A stretch of DNA of 64,000 bases from Acinetobacter sp. WCHA45 (lineage in GTDB: Bacteria > Pseudomonadota > Gammaproteobacteria > Pseudomonadales > Moraxellaceae), in the NCBI RefSeq assembly GCF_002165255.2, contig NZ_CP028561.1, positions 2,790,001 through 2,854,000 on the forward strand, read 5' to 3'. Shown piece by piece: positions 20,070 through 29,134 of the stretch. Numbering within the stretch: position 1 is the first letter of the stretch; every line of letters starts with the position of its first letter. Below the pieces are notes generated by a model, which searched no databases, was not told the DNA's origin, and worked only from the letters and a program-made list of their open reading frames with translations. The position numbers and the translations under genes are program-made.

Positions 20070-20648
20070 TCATAAATTCGACGAAGTTTTTTTAGATAGT
20101 AATTGACGGAATAATTGCCAATCAAAATATAACCCGGGATCAGTTTTACGTTTTGGGGCGATATCAGAGTGACCTGCAATATGATTCTGAATTTTTGGAT
20201 AGGCCTGTCGCAATACCGTTACGATTTCTACGAGAGCCTGATATTGTTCAACTTCAAAAGGCAAATCATCGCTGCCTTCTAATTCGATCCCAATCGAATA
20301 ATCATTACATTCTTTTTGAGCCAGATAACTCGAGCGCCCTGCATGCCATGAGCGATCATTAAAGTTTACAAATTGAATGACCTCTCCCGTACGCAAGATC
20401 AGCAAATGTGCGGATACCTGCATCCCTTCAATGGTCTGAAAATAAGGATGGATAGACCAATCTAATTTATTTTGAAAAAACTGCTGAATATAGCCTCCAC
20501 CGAACTGTGAAGGTGGCAAACTAATATTATGAATAACAATTAGTTGAATATCTGTATCATCAGGACGAGTATTAAAATTAGGTGATGCAATCTGGGTCGC
20601 ACCGATTAATTTTCCATCTTGCACTTGAGTAAATTTAGTCTGTTGCAT
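20070..20648 (-). CDS. ampD: 1,6-anhydro-N-acetylmuramyl-L-alanine amidase AmpD
   Basis: A 192-residue cytoplasmic N-acetylmuramoyl-L-alanine amidase (Amidase_2 fold). The first zinc histidine is in VIHNISLPP at about 40-48, and AGRSSYLAQKECNDYSIGIELEG and AGHSDIAPKRKTDPGLYFDW supply the other zinc ligands and the catalytic region. It cuts the stem peptide from anhydro-muropeptides in cell-wall recycling, and where AmpC/AmpR exist its loss derepresses beta-lactamase. ATG at 20648 is chosen; an upstream codon at 20666 adds six residues. It is divergent from nadC. Confidence 0.93.
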   Translation of the reverse strand: MQQTKFTQVQDGKLIGATQIASPNFNTRPDDTDIQLIVIHNISLPPSQFGGGYIQQFFQNKLDWSIHPYFQTIEGMQVSAHLLILRTGEVIQFVNFNDRSWHAGRSSYLAQKECNDYSIGIELEGSDDLPFEVEQYQALVEIVTVLRQAYPKIQNHIAGHSDIAPKRKTDPGLYFDWQLFRQLLSKKTSSNL

Positions 20649-20793
20649 TATGACCCGAATCAGCAATTTAATGTTTATTTACTGCATTCTGACATGCTTT
20701 ATCAGGAATAATCGAGATGAAATACTTATTTTTTATGAGGAGGGTGCTAATATATCGCACAAGTTTTTTGGTCATAAATATACTGGAACGGGT

Positions 20794-21639
20794 ATGAGTA
20801 TTCCTCAATCTTTGCTTGAACAATCTATTCAAATCAATATTCAACAAGCATTACAAGAAGATATTGGGGATGGTGATATTACCGCAATGCTTACCCCTGA
20901 AGAAGAGCAAGCAACCGCAACGATTATTACCCGTGAAGATATGGTATTGGCGGGTCAGCCTTGGGTGAATGCACTCATTCAAGCATATGACAGTAATGTT
21001 CAAATTACATGGTTAAAGCAAGAGGGTGAACTTGTAGCGGCAAATGAGGCGTTTTTAAAACTTGCAGGTTCTGCACGTAGTTTACTGACTGTGGAACGCC
21101 CTGCTTTGAACTTTATTCAAACTCTTTCTGCTGTGGCGACTAAAACTGCAAATTATGTGCAACAACTTGAGGGTTTAAATACCAAATTGCTTGATACACG
21201 TAAAACCTTACCCGGTCTACGTATTGCACAAAAATATGCAGTTGCTGTGGGTGGTGGACAGAACCATCGTCTAGGTCTATTTGATGCATTCTTAATTAAA
21301 GAAAACCATATCATGGCAGCGGGTGGTATTGCTCAAGCAATTGCTAAGGCACATGACATTGCCCCAAATAAACCTGTCGAAGTAGAAGTTGAGACTTGGG
21401 ACGAGTTAAACCAAGCACTCGAAGCTGGAGCTGATATCGTGATGTTAGATAATTTCAGCCAGCAACAAATGATTGATGCAGTGAAGCATGTTGCAGGACG
21501 TTGTAAGTTAGAAGCTTCAGGCAATATTACTATTGAGAACTTACGCGAAGTTGCCACAACTGGCGTAGATTATATTTCAATGGGTGTACTCACTAAGGAT
21601 GTGAGAGCTGTAGATTTATCTATGCGTTTTAATGCTTAA
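20794..21639 (+). CDS. nadC: Nicotinate-nucleotide pyrophosphorylase (quinolinate phosphoribosyltransferase) NadC
   Basis: A 281-residue enzyme that converts quinolinate and PRPP to nicotinate mononucleotide in de novo NAD synthesis. Typical segments are EDIGDGDITA, LNFIQTLSAVATKTA, LDTRKTLPGLRIAQKYAV, GGGQNHRLGLFDAFLIKENH and the C-terminal VDYISMGVLTKDVRAVDLSMRF. The ATG at 20794 matches the family start. An upstream in-frame codon at 20650 would overlap ampD and add 48 unrelated residues. Confidence 0.95.
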   Translation: MSIPQSLLEQSIQINIQQALQEDIGDGDITAMLTPEEEQATATIITREDMVLAGQPWVNALIQAYDSNVQITWLKQEGELVAANEAFLKLAGSARSLLTVERPALNFIQTLSAVATKTANYVQQLEGLNTKLLDTRKTLPGLRIAQKYAVAVGGGQNHRLGLFDAFLIKENHIMAAGGIAQAIAKAHDIAPNKPVEVEVETWDELNQALEAGADIVMLDNFSQQQMIDAVKHVAGRCKLEASGNITIENLREVATTGVDYISMGVLTKDVRAVDLSMRFNA

Positions 21640-21803
21640 GCATTATCCACATCTTTTGTTTCCTTCTGAGTCGAAGTGTCACTAGAGACTTCGACTTTTT
21701 CATTCCAAGCTGACTTAGCTTGTGTCAAATCTGCTGGTCTTGGATCTGCAGCCATTAAAACAAAAGTCACTGCCGTTAATAAAACCAAAAAAACTTGTAC
21801 CAT
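21636..21803 (-). CDS. Small single-helix membrane protein, 55 residues, unknown function
   Basis: A short reading frame read directly from the minus strand. It starts at 21803 (ATG, preceded by GGACGGGAAGC) and ends at 21636. Residues 2-18 (VQVFLVLLTAVTFVLMA) form one hydrophobic helix, followed by a charged, Ser/Thr-rich tail (PRPADLTQAKSAWNEK...). Its stop overlaps the nadC stop by four bases in convergent orientation. The protein-like composition, clear membrane segment and ribosome-binding sequence support a real gene. No family is recognised. Confidence 0.6.
   Translation of the reverse strand: MVQVFLVLLTAVTFVLMAADPRPADLTQAKSAWNEKVEVSSDTSTQKETKDVDNA
21669..21700 (+). terminator. nadC terminator lying inside the small convergent gene
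   Basis: A perfect 9-bp stem AGTCGAAGT / ACTTCGACT with a 10-base loop, followed by TTTT, lies 29 bases after the nadC stop. The same bases code for residues of the convergent 55-residue protein. Confidence 0.8.
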
Positions 21804-22071
21804 GCTTCCCGTCCTTCTTTATTTTTCATTTTTCTAATCTATCAAAGCAAAATGATTCAAATAAATGGGTTATGTGACAAACTGCAAAGATTGTGTGATT
21901 TTATGTTGAGAAATAAATTGACCTGTTTATTTCGTTACTTGCTGTTACAGCCCTTGGCAACAAGTTCGTGTTGATATGCTATGGTTGGACTTTTGACTTG
22001 GGTTGTACTCATTTTCCTGAGTATTTATAGGTTTATGCTTCATTAGCATCTAAATTGATAAATAAAAAAAA
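21804..22071. other. Intergenic region between the small membrane gene and the rph terminator
   Basis: No reading frame of protein-like character and no RNA gene was recognised here. It should contain the promoter of the 55-residue gene, but no clear -35/-10 pair was found. Confidence 0.5.
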
Positions 22072-22096
22072 GGCGGTCTAAACATACCAGACCGCC
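22072..22096 (-). terminator. Terminator of rph
   Basis: An 8-bp stem (GGCGGTCT / AGACCGCC) with a 9-base loop lies 19 bases beyond the rph stop. On the minus strand it is followed by a run of eight T. Confidence 0.92.
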
Positions 22097-22114
22097 CGCA
22101 CTATCAACTGGAGA

Positions 22115-22831
22115 TTACCAACCGAGTGCCTGCTGTTGCTTCTGAATCAATTCTGCGATTCCTTTTTCTGCAAGCTCTAACATGGCATTAGACTGCTGAC
22201 GAGTGAACGGTTTCTCTTCTGCCGTTCCTTGAATTTCAATAAATTCGCCCGCTTGTGTCATCACCACATTCAAATCCGTTTGGCAATTTGAATCTTCTTC
22301 GTAACACAAATCGAGTAAGACTTCGTCTTGGTACATTCCTACTGAGATTGCTGCTACGAGACCTTTTAACGGGTCTTGTTTAATCTTTTTATTGCTCAGT
22401 AACACATTCATAGCATCAACTAAAGCTACCGCTGCGCCTGTAATGGCTGCTGTACGAGTACCGCCATCTGCTTGAATGACATCACAGTCAATCGTAATCG
22501 TGTTCTCACCCAACTTCTTCAAATCCACCATGGCACGAAGACTACGACCAATGAGACGTTGGATTTCTTGGGTACGTCCTGTTTGCTTACCGCGCGCTGC
22601 CTCACGGTCACTACGTGTATGCGTCGAACGTGGCAACATACCGTATTCAGCAGTCACCCAACCTTGCCCTTGACCTTTCAAGAAACGTGGAACTGAGTTA
22701 TCAATACTTGCTGTACACAACACTTTGGTATGACCAAACTCAACCAAAACTGAACCTTCTGCGTAACGGGTATAGTTACGTGTGATTTTTACTTCACGTA
22801 ATTGGTCTAATGCTCTTTGGTCAATACGCAT
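22115..22831 (-). CDS. rph: Ribonuclease PH
   Basis: A 238-residue phosphorolytic 3'-5' exoribonuclease that trims tRNA 3' ends. Motifs are [46 protein letters not shown] (residues about 68-102, with the phosphate-binding arginines), [19 protein letters not shown] and the C-terminal [12 protein letters not shown]. Length and motifs are full, with no sign of the frameshift known from some laboratory E. coli strains. Monocistronic, with its own terminator. Confidence 0.96.
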   Translation of the reverse strand: MRIDQRALDQLREVKITRNYTRYAEGSVLVEFGHTKVLCTASIDNSVPRFLKGQGQGWVTAEYGMLPRSTHTRSDREAARGKQTGRTQEIQRLIGRSLRAMVDLKKLGENTITIDCDVIQADGGTRTAAITGAAVALVDAMNVLLSNKKIKQDPLKGLVAAISVGMYQDEVLLDLCYEEDSNCQTDLNVVMTQAGEFIEIQGTAEEKPFTRQQSNAMLELAEKGIAELIQKQQQALGW

Positions 22832-22939
22832 AACGATTCCTTAAAACTATGGCACAAATATGATTGCGCCATAGTATAGCTCAATTACACGTGCTTTCAG
22901 TTTTACTTATTCGTTACAATTCCACGAATAAGCAATCCT

Positions 22940-24088
22940 TTAAGCAAATTTAAATCTCGCTTTTAAATTAGTCCAACCTTGTGCCAATTGTGCCGACGTA
23001 TCATTTGGCAATGAACATTTTGCTAAGCGCACCCAAACTGTCCAAAATTGCTTCATGAAATTCGCTTCGTTATAGTTCACGCCATATTCAGCACATAAAG
23101 CTCTGATCTGTGGTGCCACTTGCTCATAACGATTGGCTGGCATATCTGGGAACAAATGGTGCTCAATCTGATGGCTTAAGTTACCACTCATAAAGTGCAT
23201 CCACTTACCACCTGTGAAGTTACTCGAACCACGGATCTGGCGTAAGTACCATTCAGCCTTGCTTTCGTTCTCAGTATTATCGGCTTCAAAGGTTTCTGCA
23301 TCTTCAGTAAAATGACCATTAAAAATCACTGCCGAAGACCATAAGTTACGAATCACATTGGCTACAGCATTGCCTGCCAATACTGGGATAAAGTTAATGG
23401 TCGCAATCGCAGGGAAAAACACATAATCTTTGAGGACTTGGCGAGTCGCTTTTTTACGAAACTCGGCTGCATCTGCCCACACTTGTTTCCATGTTTTAGT
23501 TTTGTAGACCAAAGCATCTTCTAAATGTAGGTTTTGTACGCCCACATACCATTGGAAAAAGAACATTAACTGTAATGCCAATGGAATATTGGCCAAATGA
23601 CGAACTTCCCATTTTTGATCTTCCGTGACACGTAAGATGCCATAACCAACGTCATGGTCTTTGCCCACAATATTGGTATAAGTATGGTGCATATAGTTAT
23701 GAGTAAAACGCCAATCATTCCCTGAACACGTATTGTCCCAGTCATAATCTTCACCACGTAAACTTGGGTCATTCAACCAGTCAAACTGACCATGCATGAC
23801 ATTGTGTCCAAGTTCCATGTTCTCAACGATCTTAGATACGCCTAACATTGCTGTACCTAATAACCATACAGGTGGAATCCAACCACCAAACATCAACATG
23901 CCACGAGATGCAATCTCGGTATAACGCACAAAATTACGGACTTTATAGATATATTTTGAATCTTCTTCGCCTAAATTCTGCATAACAGCCAAACGAATCT
24001 CTTCTACGCGACGACCAAATGCTTCAACTTGCTCTGGCGTAAAATGTGCTGACTTTGATGCTGCTTTAAATTCTAATGCCATATTCAT
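22940..24088 (-). CDS. desB: Membrane fatty-acid (acyl-CoA) desaturase, DesB-like
   Basis: A 382-residue di-iron membrane desaturase with three histidine boxes: GHNVMH at about 94-99, HNYMHH at about 130-135 and HQIEHH near 315, plus a long hydrophobic hairpin at about 65-90. It introduces a double bond into saturated acyl chains. GAGG nine bases upstream supports ATG 24088 over the codon at 24103. The gene follows its reductase by 24 bases, and the two are divergent from a DesT/FabR-type regulator, the arrangement known for desCB-desT in Pseudomonas aeruginosa. The exact regiospecificity is not visible. Confidence 0.88.
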   Translation of the reverse strand: MNMALEFKAASKSAHFTPEQVEAFGRRVEEIRLAVMQNLGEEDSKYIYKVRNFVRYTEIASRGMLMFGGWIPPVWLLGTAMLGVSKIVENMELGHNVMHGQFDWLNDPSLRGEDYDWDNTCSGNDWRFTHNYMHHTYTNIVGKDHDVGYGILRVTEDQKWEVRHLANIPLALQLMFFFQWYVGVQNLHLEDALVYKTKTWKQVWADAAEFRKKATRQVLKDYVFFPAIATINFIPVLAGNAVANVIRNLWSSAVIFNGHFTEDAETFEADNTENESKAEWYLRQIRGSSNFTGGKWMHFMSGNLSHQIEHHLFPDMPANRYEQVAPQIRALCAEYGVNYNEANFMKQFWTVWVRLAKCSLPNDTSAQLAQGWTNLKARFKFA

Positions 24089-24112
24089 TTCAATTATCCT
24101 CAATATTTGTTT

Positions 24113-25138
24113 TTATAGGTCAATCGTGACTGGGCTAAGGGCTTGGCTTACACATAACTTGATCGCACGATTAGGCTGATCATCAATCTCACCCGTAATC
24201 ACGTTCTGTGTTACACCACTAACTTTGGTACAGCTACAGCGATTACATACCCCCATGCGACAACCATGCTGTGGGCGTAAACCTGCTTGCTCCGCACTAC
24301 TTAATAGATTGGTCGTTGCAATAAAATTCTGTTGCGCACGGCGGAAAGTAATCGGTTGAGCTTCGTTAGATTGCTCAATTTGTACAGGTTGGAAAAACTC
24401 TTGATGAAAATTTCCTACCACATCATGTTGAGCATAAATCTCTTGTGCTTGGCGCATCATGCTGTGATGCCCACAAGCATATGCCTGTAATTCTTTAAAA
24501 TTAGGAACTAACTTTTCTAATAAAGTGGTATCTAAATGCTGCTTTTGCTGTGCTGTATTAAAAAAGTGATATTTCAGTTGTGGATATTGTTTTGCTAAAG
24601 CCAATATTTCCTGATGGAACACTTCAGCACGGTTAAAATACACGACATGAATTTCTTTAAGCTTTTGAGCAACTGCCTGTTTTAACAATGAGTAAATTGC
24701 AGTGATCCCTGAACCTGATGCAATTAACAGCGCAGGTTGTTGTCCTTGATGTAGCACAAAATCGCCTTGTGCTTGAGAGATTTCAAAACGATCCCCTACA
24801 CGCAATTGTTGTGCTGCTTTTGATACTAAGCCTTGAACCTTAATGCCTAATCGAATTTCACCATTTTTAGTCATATCGACAATTGAATAGCTACGTTGAT
24901 GATAAACCCCATTGATCATTAGCGTGATCAAAACACTTTGACCTGCTTCAACTTCAATTAAATCAAAGTTGTGGTTTGGTTTTATGGTGAGTAAAACCAT
25001 ATCTGAGCTTAACGACTTTACAGCGGTAACTTCTGCAAGAATGCGTTTCCAAGCAAACGTTGGCTTTATTTTTTGCAAAACAAAATCAACAAAATCTTCG
25101 CGAATCCAATGTGGCTGATAACTTAACTCTGCGTTCAT
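24113..25138 (-). CDS. desC: Ferredoxin reductase with C-terminal 2Fe-2S domain, electron donor of the desaturase (DesC-like)
   Basis: A 341-residue flavo-iron-sulfur protein. Residues about 40-135 form the FAD domain (HQRSYSIVDM as the RxYS motif), about 140-235 the NAD(P) domain (LLIASGSGITAIYSLLKQA), and the C-terminus a plant-type 2Fe-2S ferredoxin (CRMGVCNRC and a distal LC cysteine). It passes electrons from NAD(P)H to the desaturase encoded downstream. A good ribosome binding site (GAGGAACGT) precedes the ATG. The promoter is a strong sigma-70 type overlapping DesT-like operators. Confidence 0.9.
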   Translation of the reverse strand: MNAELSYQPHWIREDFVDFVLQKIKPTFAWKRILAEVTAVKSLSSDMVLLTIKPNHNFDLIEVEAGQSVLITLMINGVYHQRSYSIVDMTKNGEIRLGIKVQGLVSKAAQQLRVGDRFEISQAQGDFVLHQGQQPALLIASGSGITAIYSLLKQAVAQKLKEIHVVYFNRAEVFHQEILALAKQYPQLKYHFFNTAQQKQHLDTTLLEKLVPNFKELQAYACGHHSMMRQAQEIYAQHDVVGNFHQEFFQPVQIEQSNEAQPITFRRAQQNFIATTNLLSSAEQAGLRPQHGCRMGVCNRCSCTKVSGVTQNVITGEIDDQPNRAIKLCVSQALSPVTIDL

Positions 25139-25172
25139 ACGTTCCTCGTTTTGTATCTGGCTATTTATTTTG

Positions 25173-25247
25173 AGTGAACAAATGTTCTTGTAGTGAACAT
25201 ATGTACACTATAATTATTTGTGTTCACTGAGTCAACACTTGTTCACT
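25173..25247. promoter_or_regulatory. Cluster of three DesT/FabR-like operators
   Basis: Three palindrome-like sites share the half-site AGTGAAC or its complement GTTCACT. They are AGTGAACAAATGTTCT (25173-25188), AGTGAACATATGTACACT (25192-25209) and AGTCAACACTTGTTCACT (25230-25247). An extra half site TGTTCACT is at 25221-25228. The last site is a close match to the operator remembered for P. aeruginosa DesT (AGTGAACGCTTGTTGACT, from memory). Sites two and three frame the promoter. Confidence 0.8.
25207..25235 (-). promoter_or_regulatory. Sigma-70 promoter of desC-desB
   Basis: On the minus strand TTGACT (25230-25235) and TATAGT (25207-25212) are separated by exactly 17 bases. The -35 box lies inside one operator and the -10 box overlaps the edge of another, so a bound repressor would block RNA polymerase. 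Confidence 0.8.
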
Positions 25248-25450
25248 ATTTTTTTGAAAATTTTTTATGCTTTTTATAAGTAATTAGAAATATTAATAAA
25301 ATAATTATTCTTAGGCTTCACCACGCCAAAAGCGATTGCTGATATTTCTTTGTCTAATTGAAAATGTGTCTGATTTAGCTATGGATTAGGGCTAAAAAAA
25401 TGATGTTTTTTTTGCTAGACTCTACCGTATGGTTTTAATGGATCTTATTC

Positions 25451-26101
25451 ATGTCGATTAGAGATGAACGAAAACAACAGAGTCGTCAGGCTTTACTTGA
25501 TGCAGCGCTCCACCTCAGTACTTCTGGGCGTTCATTTAGTAGTATTAGTTTGCGTGAAGTTGCACGTGAAGTTGGCTTAGTCCCAACGGCATTTTATCGT
25601 CATTTCCAAGATATGGAGGCATTAGGGCAAGAACTGGTTGACCAAGTGTCTTTGCATTTAAAAAGCTTGATTCATCAATTGGGGCAAAGCTATTTAAAAC
25701 ATAGCGGATCTGCTAAAACACGGACAAGCATTGAACTGTTTGTACAGGCTGTCAATCATAGCCCTCAGCAATGGCAATTTATGATTGCAGAACGTTGGGG
25801 CGGCTCCGAAACTGTTCGTATTGCGATTGCACGTGAGATTGAATTTTTGATTGAAGATCTCGCAATCGATTTATGCAAACTCGAGACCTTTAAACACATT
25901 CGAGAAGCCAAAGATTTACAAGTGTTATCAACGATTCTGATTAATATGTCATTTACATGGGCAATGACGTGGATCAACTTACCGAAACAATTTGGAATTG
26001 ATCGTTTGTTAGAACAACAAAACTTATTTATTGACAATGCAGCGACCCAAGTCCGCTTACTTTTCCGAGGTATCTCGAACTGGGAACCACAAAACGCCTG
26101 A
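25451..26101 (+). CDS. desT: TetR-family regulator of unsaturated fatty-acid synthesis, DesT/FabR-like
   Basis: A 216-residue TetR protein. The N-terminal helix-turn-helix (SLREVAREVGLVPTAFYRHFQDMEAL, about residues 34-59) is very close to that of FabR and DesT, which sense the ratio of unsaturated to saturated acyl-CoA. It is divergent from the desaturase operon, and matching operators lie in the 312-base gap. It should repress desC-desB when unsaturated acyl chains are abundant; this is inferred from the family. Its own promoter was not resolved. Confidence 0.85.
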   Translation: MSIRDERKQQSRQALLDAALHLSTSGRSFSSISLREVAREVGLVPTAFYRHFQDMEALGQELVDQVSLHLKSLIHQLGQSYLKHSGSAKTRTSIELFVQAVNHSPQQWQFMIAERWGGSETVRIAIAREIEFLIEDLAIDLCKLETFKHIREAKDLQVLSTILINMSFTWAMTWINLPKQFGIDRLLEQQNLFIDNAATQVRLLFRGISNWEPQNA

Positions 26102-26208
26102 TCTTATCAAAGCTAAAGTTTGATATATAAAAGCATTGCTTAGCGTTATGATTAATAACACACTAATGCAAATGCCGTTTAGAACACTATGAGGAGCCTA
26201 TAAGCATC

Positions 26209-26844
26209 ATGAATCCTGATCGTCATACTCAGTTCTTAATTCGTAAAGAAAAAATTTTGCAGGTTGCAGAAAAACTTTTATTAGAAAACAACCAAGAAAT
26301 GACCTTGGATGAACTGGTTGCCGAGCTAGATATTGCTAAAGGTACTTTATATAAACATTTCCGCAGTAAAAATGAATTACTGTTGGAACTGATTATTCAA
26401 AATGAAAAAGAAATCCTAAAGATTTCAGAAAAATATAACACTGATGTCAAAGAATATGCGCCTCGCTATATGCTTTATCATTTAACCTCACCGAGTCGTA
26501 CGATTTTACTGCATCAGTTAGAAGAACATCTGACGATGACTGAGTCCAAGCTCAAACATCTGTTCGATGAGCTTTATGCGATCCGCCAACAGCGTATTAT
26601 TTCGCTCAAAGATATGACTGAAAAATATTTAAAATCACAGAATTATGATATGTCGATTCGTGATTATCTTTCTTATATTTGGTCTCTGACTTACGGCGCA
26701 GCTTTGCTATTGAATTCAAGCTATTACCAGCGTTCAATTGGTTCTCGTGAGAAGCTGATTAACCTGTATGTAAACCAAGCTCTGTCTTTACCGACACAAA
26801 AAGTTCAAATCGATTTAAAAGATTTACAAATCGATCAAAACTAA
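26209..26844 (+). CDS. TetR-family transcriptional regulator, unknown target
   Basis: A 211-residue TetR regulator. Its DNA-binding region MTLDELVAELDIAKGTLYKHFRSKNELL lies at residues 32-59 (recognition helix KGTLYKHF). The C-terminal ligand domain is not recognisable. GAGGAG upstream acts as ribosome binding site, with a long spacing. It stands alone between desT and dsbA and ends at its own terminator, so its targets cannot be inferred from operon context. Confidence 0.88.
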   Translation: MNPDRHTQFLIRKEKILQVAEKLLLENNQEMTLDELVAELDIAKGTLYKHFRSKNELLLELIIQNEKEILKISEKYNTDVKEYAPRYMLYHLTSPSRTILLHQLEEHLTMTESKLKHLFDELYAIRQQRIISLKDMTEKYLKSQNYDMSIRDYLSYIWSLTYGAALLLNSSYYQRSIGSREKLINLYVNQALSLPTQKVQIDLKDLQIDQN

Positions 26845-26851
26845 ATAAAAA

Positions 26852-26874
26852 GGACTGCTACTGCAGTCCTTTTT
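26852..26874. terminator. Terminator between the TetR gene and dsbA
   Basis: A 7-bp stem GGACTGC / GCAGTCC with loop TACT and a T-run after it. A-runs before it allow use by the convergent dsbA as well. Confidence 0.9.
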
Positions 26875-26892
26875 TATTGCTCATAGTATGAA

Positions 26893-27513
26893 CTATTTCG
26901 CTTTACGTTCTTTTTCTAATAAGTAATCAACAACTTGTGTCACTTTACCATCTTCACCTTGCACAACATACTTACCGTTTACAACAACGGCAGGTACGCC
27001 CGTAAGTTGATATTGCTGTGCCAATTTATTTGACTCAGCCACTTTTGCAGTGATTGGGAAAGAGTTAAACATACTGTTAAATTTCTGTTCAGGCACGCCA
27101 TAACGGGCAAAGAATTTTGCTTGTGATGCTTGATCAAAAATTTGTTGTCCGCCGTCATGGATGGCATGGAACAATGGAATATGGGTTTTCTTACGTACAC
27201 CTAGTGCCTCAGACACATAGTAACCTCGAGCACCCTGCTCCCATACTTTATTCATCGCTGCAGGCGTACGGAGGAAATATACATCGCTTGGAATCTTCTT
27301 TAACCACGTTTGCATATGCGGTTCAAGCTTAAAGCAGTGCGGGCAACCGTACCAAAAGAATTCACGTACTTCAATTTTTCCCGCTGGCGCAGCTGTTTTA
27401 CCCGGGTTGGCAACCACGGTATAGTCTTTACCAGCAACAAAATCAGCAGCCATTGCATTCATCGAAAATGCCATTACAGCTGCACTTAAACCACCTAATA
27501 CTAACTTTTTCAT
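26893..27513 (-). CDS. dsbA: Periplasmic thiol:disulfide oxidoreductase DsbA
   Basis: A 206-residue DsbA. It has a signal peptide (MKKLVLGGLSAAVMAFSMNAMA) and a thioredoxin fold with active site C-P-H-C (FFWYGCPHCFKLEPH, about residues 49-63), the conserved cis-proline TGVPAVVVNGKYVV loop near 175, and the inserted helical domain. It introduces disulfides into exported proteins. The ATG at 27513 is preferred to an upstream codon at 27537 because it gives a standard signal peptide. Divergent from ubiG. Confidence 0.95.
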   Translation of the reverse strand: MKKLVLGGLSAAVMAFSMNAMAADFVAGKDYTVVANPGKTAAPAGKIEVREFFWYGCPHCFKLEPHMQTWLKKIPSDVYFLRTPAAMNKVWEQGARGYYVSEALGVRKKTHIPLFHAIHDGGQQIFDQASQAKFFARYGVPEQKFNSMFNSFPITAKVAESNKLAQQYQLTGVPAVVVNGKYVVQGEDGKVTQVVDYLLEKERKAK

Positions 27514-27691
27514 TGAGTTTGCTTTTCCTCTAAGCATTTTTCGTAAGTTTATATGCTAAATATAAATCAAACACGACTAATTCGTTTTGCTTGTGTGAAG
27601 TTTTTTATTGGATTTATCGCTTTTTTTTCAAGAAGCGCTACACTAACAACAGATTAAACCGAAATAATCATCCTAATATAGAGGTATTTCC

Positions 27692-28405
27692 ATGTCACAA
27701 TTGAATGTTGACCCACAAGAAATCGCAAAATTTGAAGCATTGGCTGCTAAATGGTGGGATCAACATTCTGAGTTCCGCCCACTTCATCAAATCAATCCTT
27801 TACGTTTAAATTGGATTGACGAACGTGTTGGTGGCTTAGCAGGTAAGAAAGTGCTTGATGTTGGCTGTGGTGGCGGTATTTTGGCAGAAAGTATGGCTCG
27901 TCGTGGCGCTGATGTTTTAGGGATCGACATGGGCGAAGCCCCGCTTGCTGTAGGACGTTTACACGCACAGCAAGACAATGTGCAAAATATTGAATATCGT
28001 CAAATCCCAGTTGAGGAGTTGGCGCAAGAACAAGCAGGACAATATGACGTAGTGACTTGTATGGAAATGATGGAGCACGTTCCTGATCCAGCCTCAATTA
28101 TCAAAGCCTGTCAAACACTGGTTAAACCAGGTGGACACGTCTTCTTTTCGACCATTAATCGCAACCCAAAATCCTATTTATTCGCAATTATTGGCGCAGA
28201 ATATGTCCTACGTTTGTTACCAAAAGGTACGCATGATTATCATAAATTTATCCGCCCTTCAGAAATGGCGCATGATATTCGTAACGCAGGCTTGAGTCTA
28301 AAAGAAATGACAGGCTTACATTACAACCCTATCACTAAGCATTATTGGTTAGCACCCAATGTAGATGTGAATTATATGGTTCATACCACAAATACAGGTG
28401 CCTAA
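27692..28405 (+). CDS. ubiG: Ubiquinone biosynthesis O-methyltransferase UbiG
   Basis: A 237-residue class I SAM-dependent methyltransferase. The sequence [27 protein letters not shown] near the N-terminus, the SAM loop [20 protein letters not shown] (about 54-73), [10 protein letters not shown] and [15 protein letters not shown] are diagnostic for UbiG. It performs both O-methylations in ubiquinone synthesis. Its stop overlaps the start of mupP by one base (TAATG), so the two are translationally coupled. Confidence 0.96.
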   Translation: MSQLNVDPQEIAKFEALAAKWWDQHSEFRPLHQINPLRLNWIDERVGGLAGKKVLDVGCGGGILAESMARRGADVLGIDMGEAPLAVGRLHAQQDNVQNIEYRQIPVEELAQEQAGQYDVVTCMEMMEHVPDPASIIKACQTLVKPGGHVFFSTINRNPKSYLFAIIGAEYVLRLLPKGTHDYHKFIRPSEMAHDIRNAGLSLKEMTGLHYNPITKHYWLAPNVDVNYMVHTTNTGA

Positions 28406-29103
28406 TGAAAGCCGTTTTATTTGATCTTGATGGTACTTTGATCGACACTGCTGCAGATTTTATTCGCATCATTCAACAAATGTGCCGTGATGAACAGCGC
28501 CCTGTTGTTGATGCAGCAACCATTCGCACTCAAGTATCTGAAGGCGCACGGGCAATGGTCAAATTGGTGTATCCAGAATTGGATGTGACCGATCCCATCT
28601 TTCTCGCCCATCGCCAGCGCTTTTTAGATGTATACGGTGACAATATTGTGGTGGATACGGATTTATTTGTTGGGATGTATCCTCTGCTCGAAGAACTTGA
28701 GGCAAACCAGATTCCTTGGGGAATTGTCACCAATAAACCACGTGGTTTAAGTGAATCATTATTGGCTGAATTAAATTTAACCGAACGCTGTGCAGTTTTG
28801 GTTTGTCCTGAAGATGTCACACATACCAAACCCGATCCTGAACCGATGTATCTAGCGGCGAAACAGTTGAATCTGGATGCCAAAGACATTATCTATGTGG
28901 GGGATCACCCACGTGATATTGATGCAGGTCGAAATGCAGAGATGTATACCATTTTGGCAGCTTACGGGTATTTACCAATAGAGTCTCGTGATGATCTGAA
29001 CGCTTGGCAAGCAGATGCAATTATCCAAACTGTGACTGAGTTACATCAACTGCTCAAACAGAAAATCTCTGCTTTATCAGAAAATCAGGGTATGATGAGC
29101 TAA
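28405..29103 (+). CDS. mupP: HAD phosphatase MupP (MurNAc-6-phosphate phosphatase; often named Gph)
   Basis: A 232-residue HAD hydrolase. Motif I is FDLDGTLIDTAADF (nucleophile Asp7, acid Asp9), motif II is VTNKPRG, motif III includes Lys in HTKPDPEP and motif IV is GDHPRDIDAG. Phosphoglycolate phosphatases look the same. The position directly after ubiG and before yciK is that of MupP in Pseudomonas, which dephosphorylates MurNAc-6-P in peptidoglycan recycling. ATG at 28405 matches the HAD start; an in-frame codon at 28345 lies inside ubiG. The role is inferred from gene order. Confidence 0.8.
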   Translation: MKAVLFDLDGTLIDTAADFIRIIQQMCRDEQRPVVDAATIRTQVSEGARAMVKLVYPELDVTDPIFLAHRQRFLDVYGDNIVVDTDLFVGMYPLLEELEANQIPWGIVTNKPRGLSESLLAELNLTERCAVLVCPEDVTHTKPDPEPMYLAAKQLNLDAKDIIYVGDHPRDIDAGRNAEMYTILAAYGYLPIESRDDLNAWQADAIIQTVTELHQLLKQKISALSENQGMMS

Positions 29104-29134
29104 ACATTCAACATAAGAACTAGGAGGCATAACA

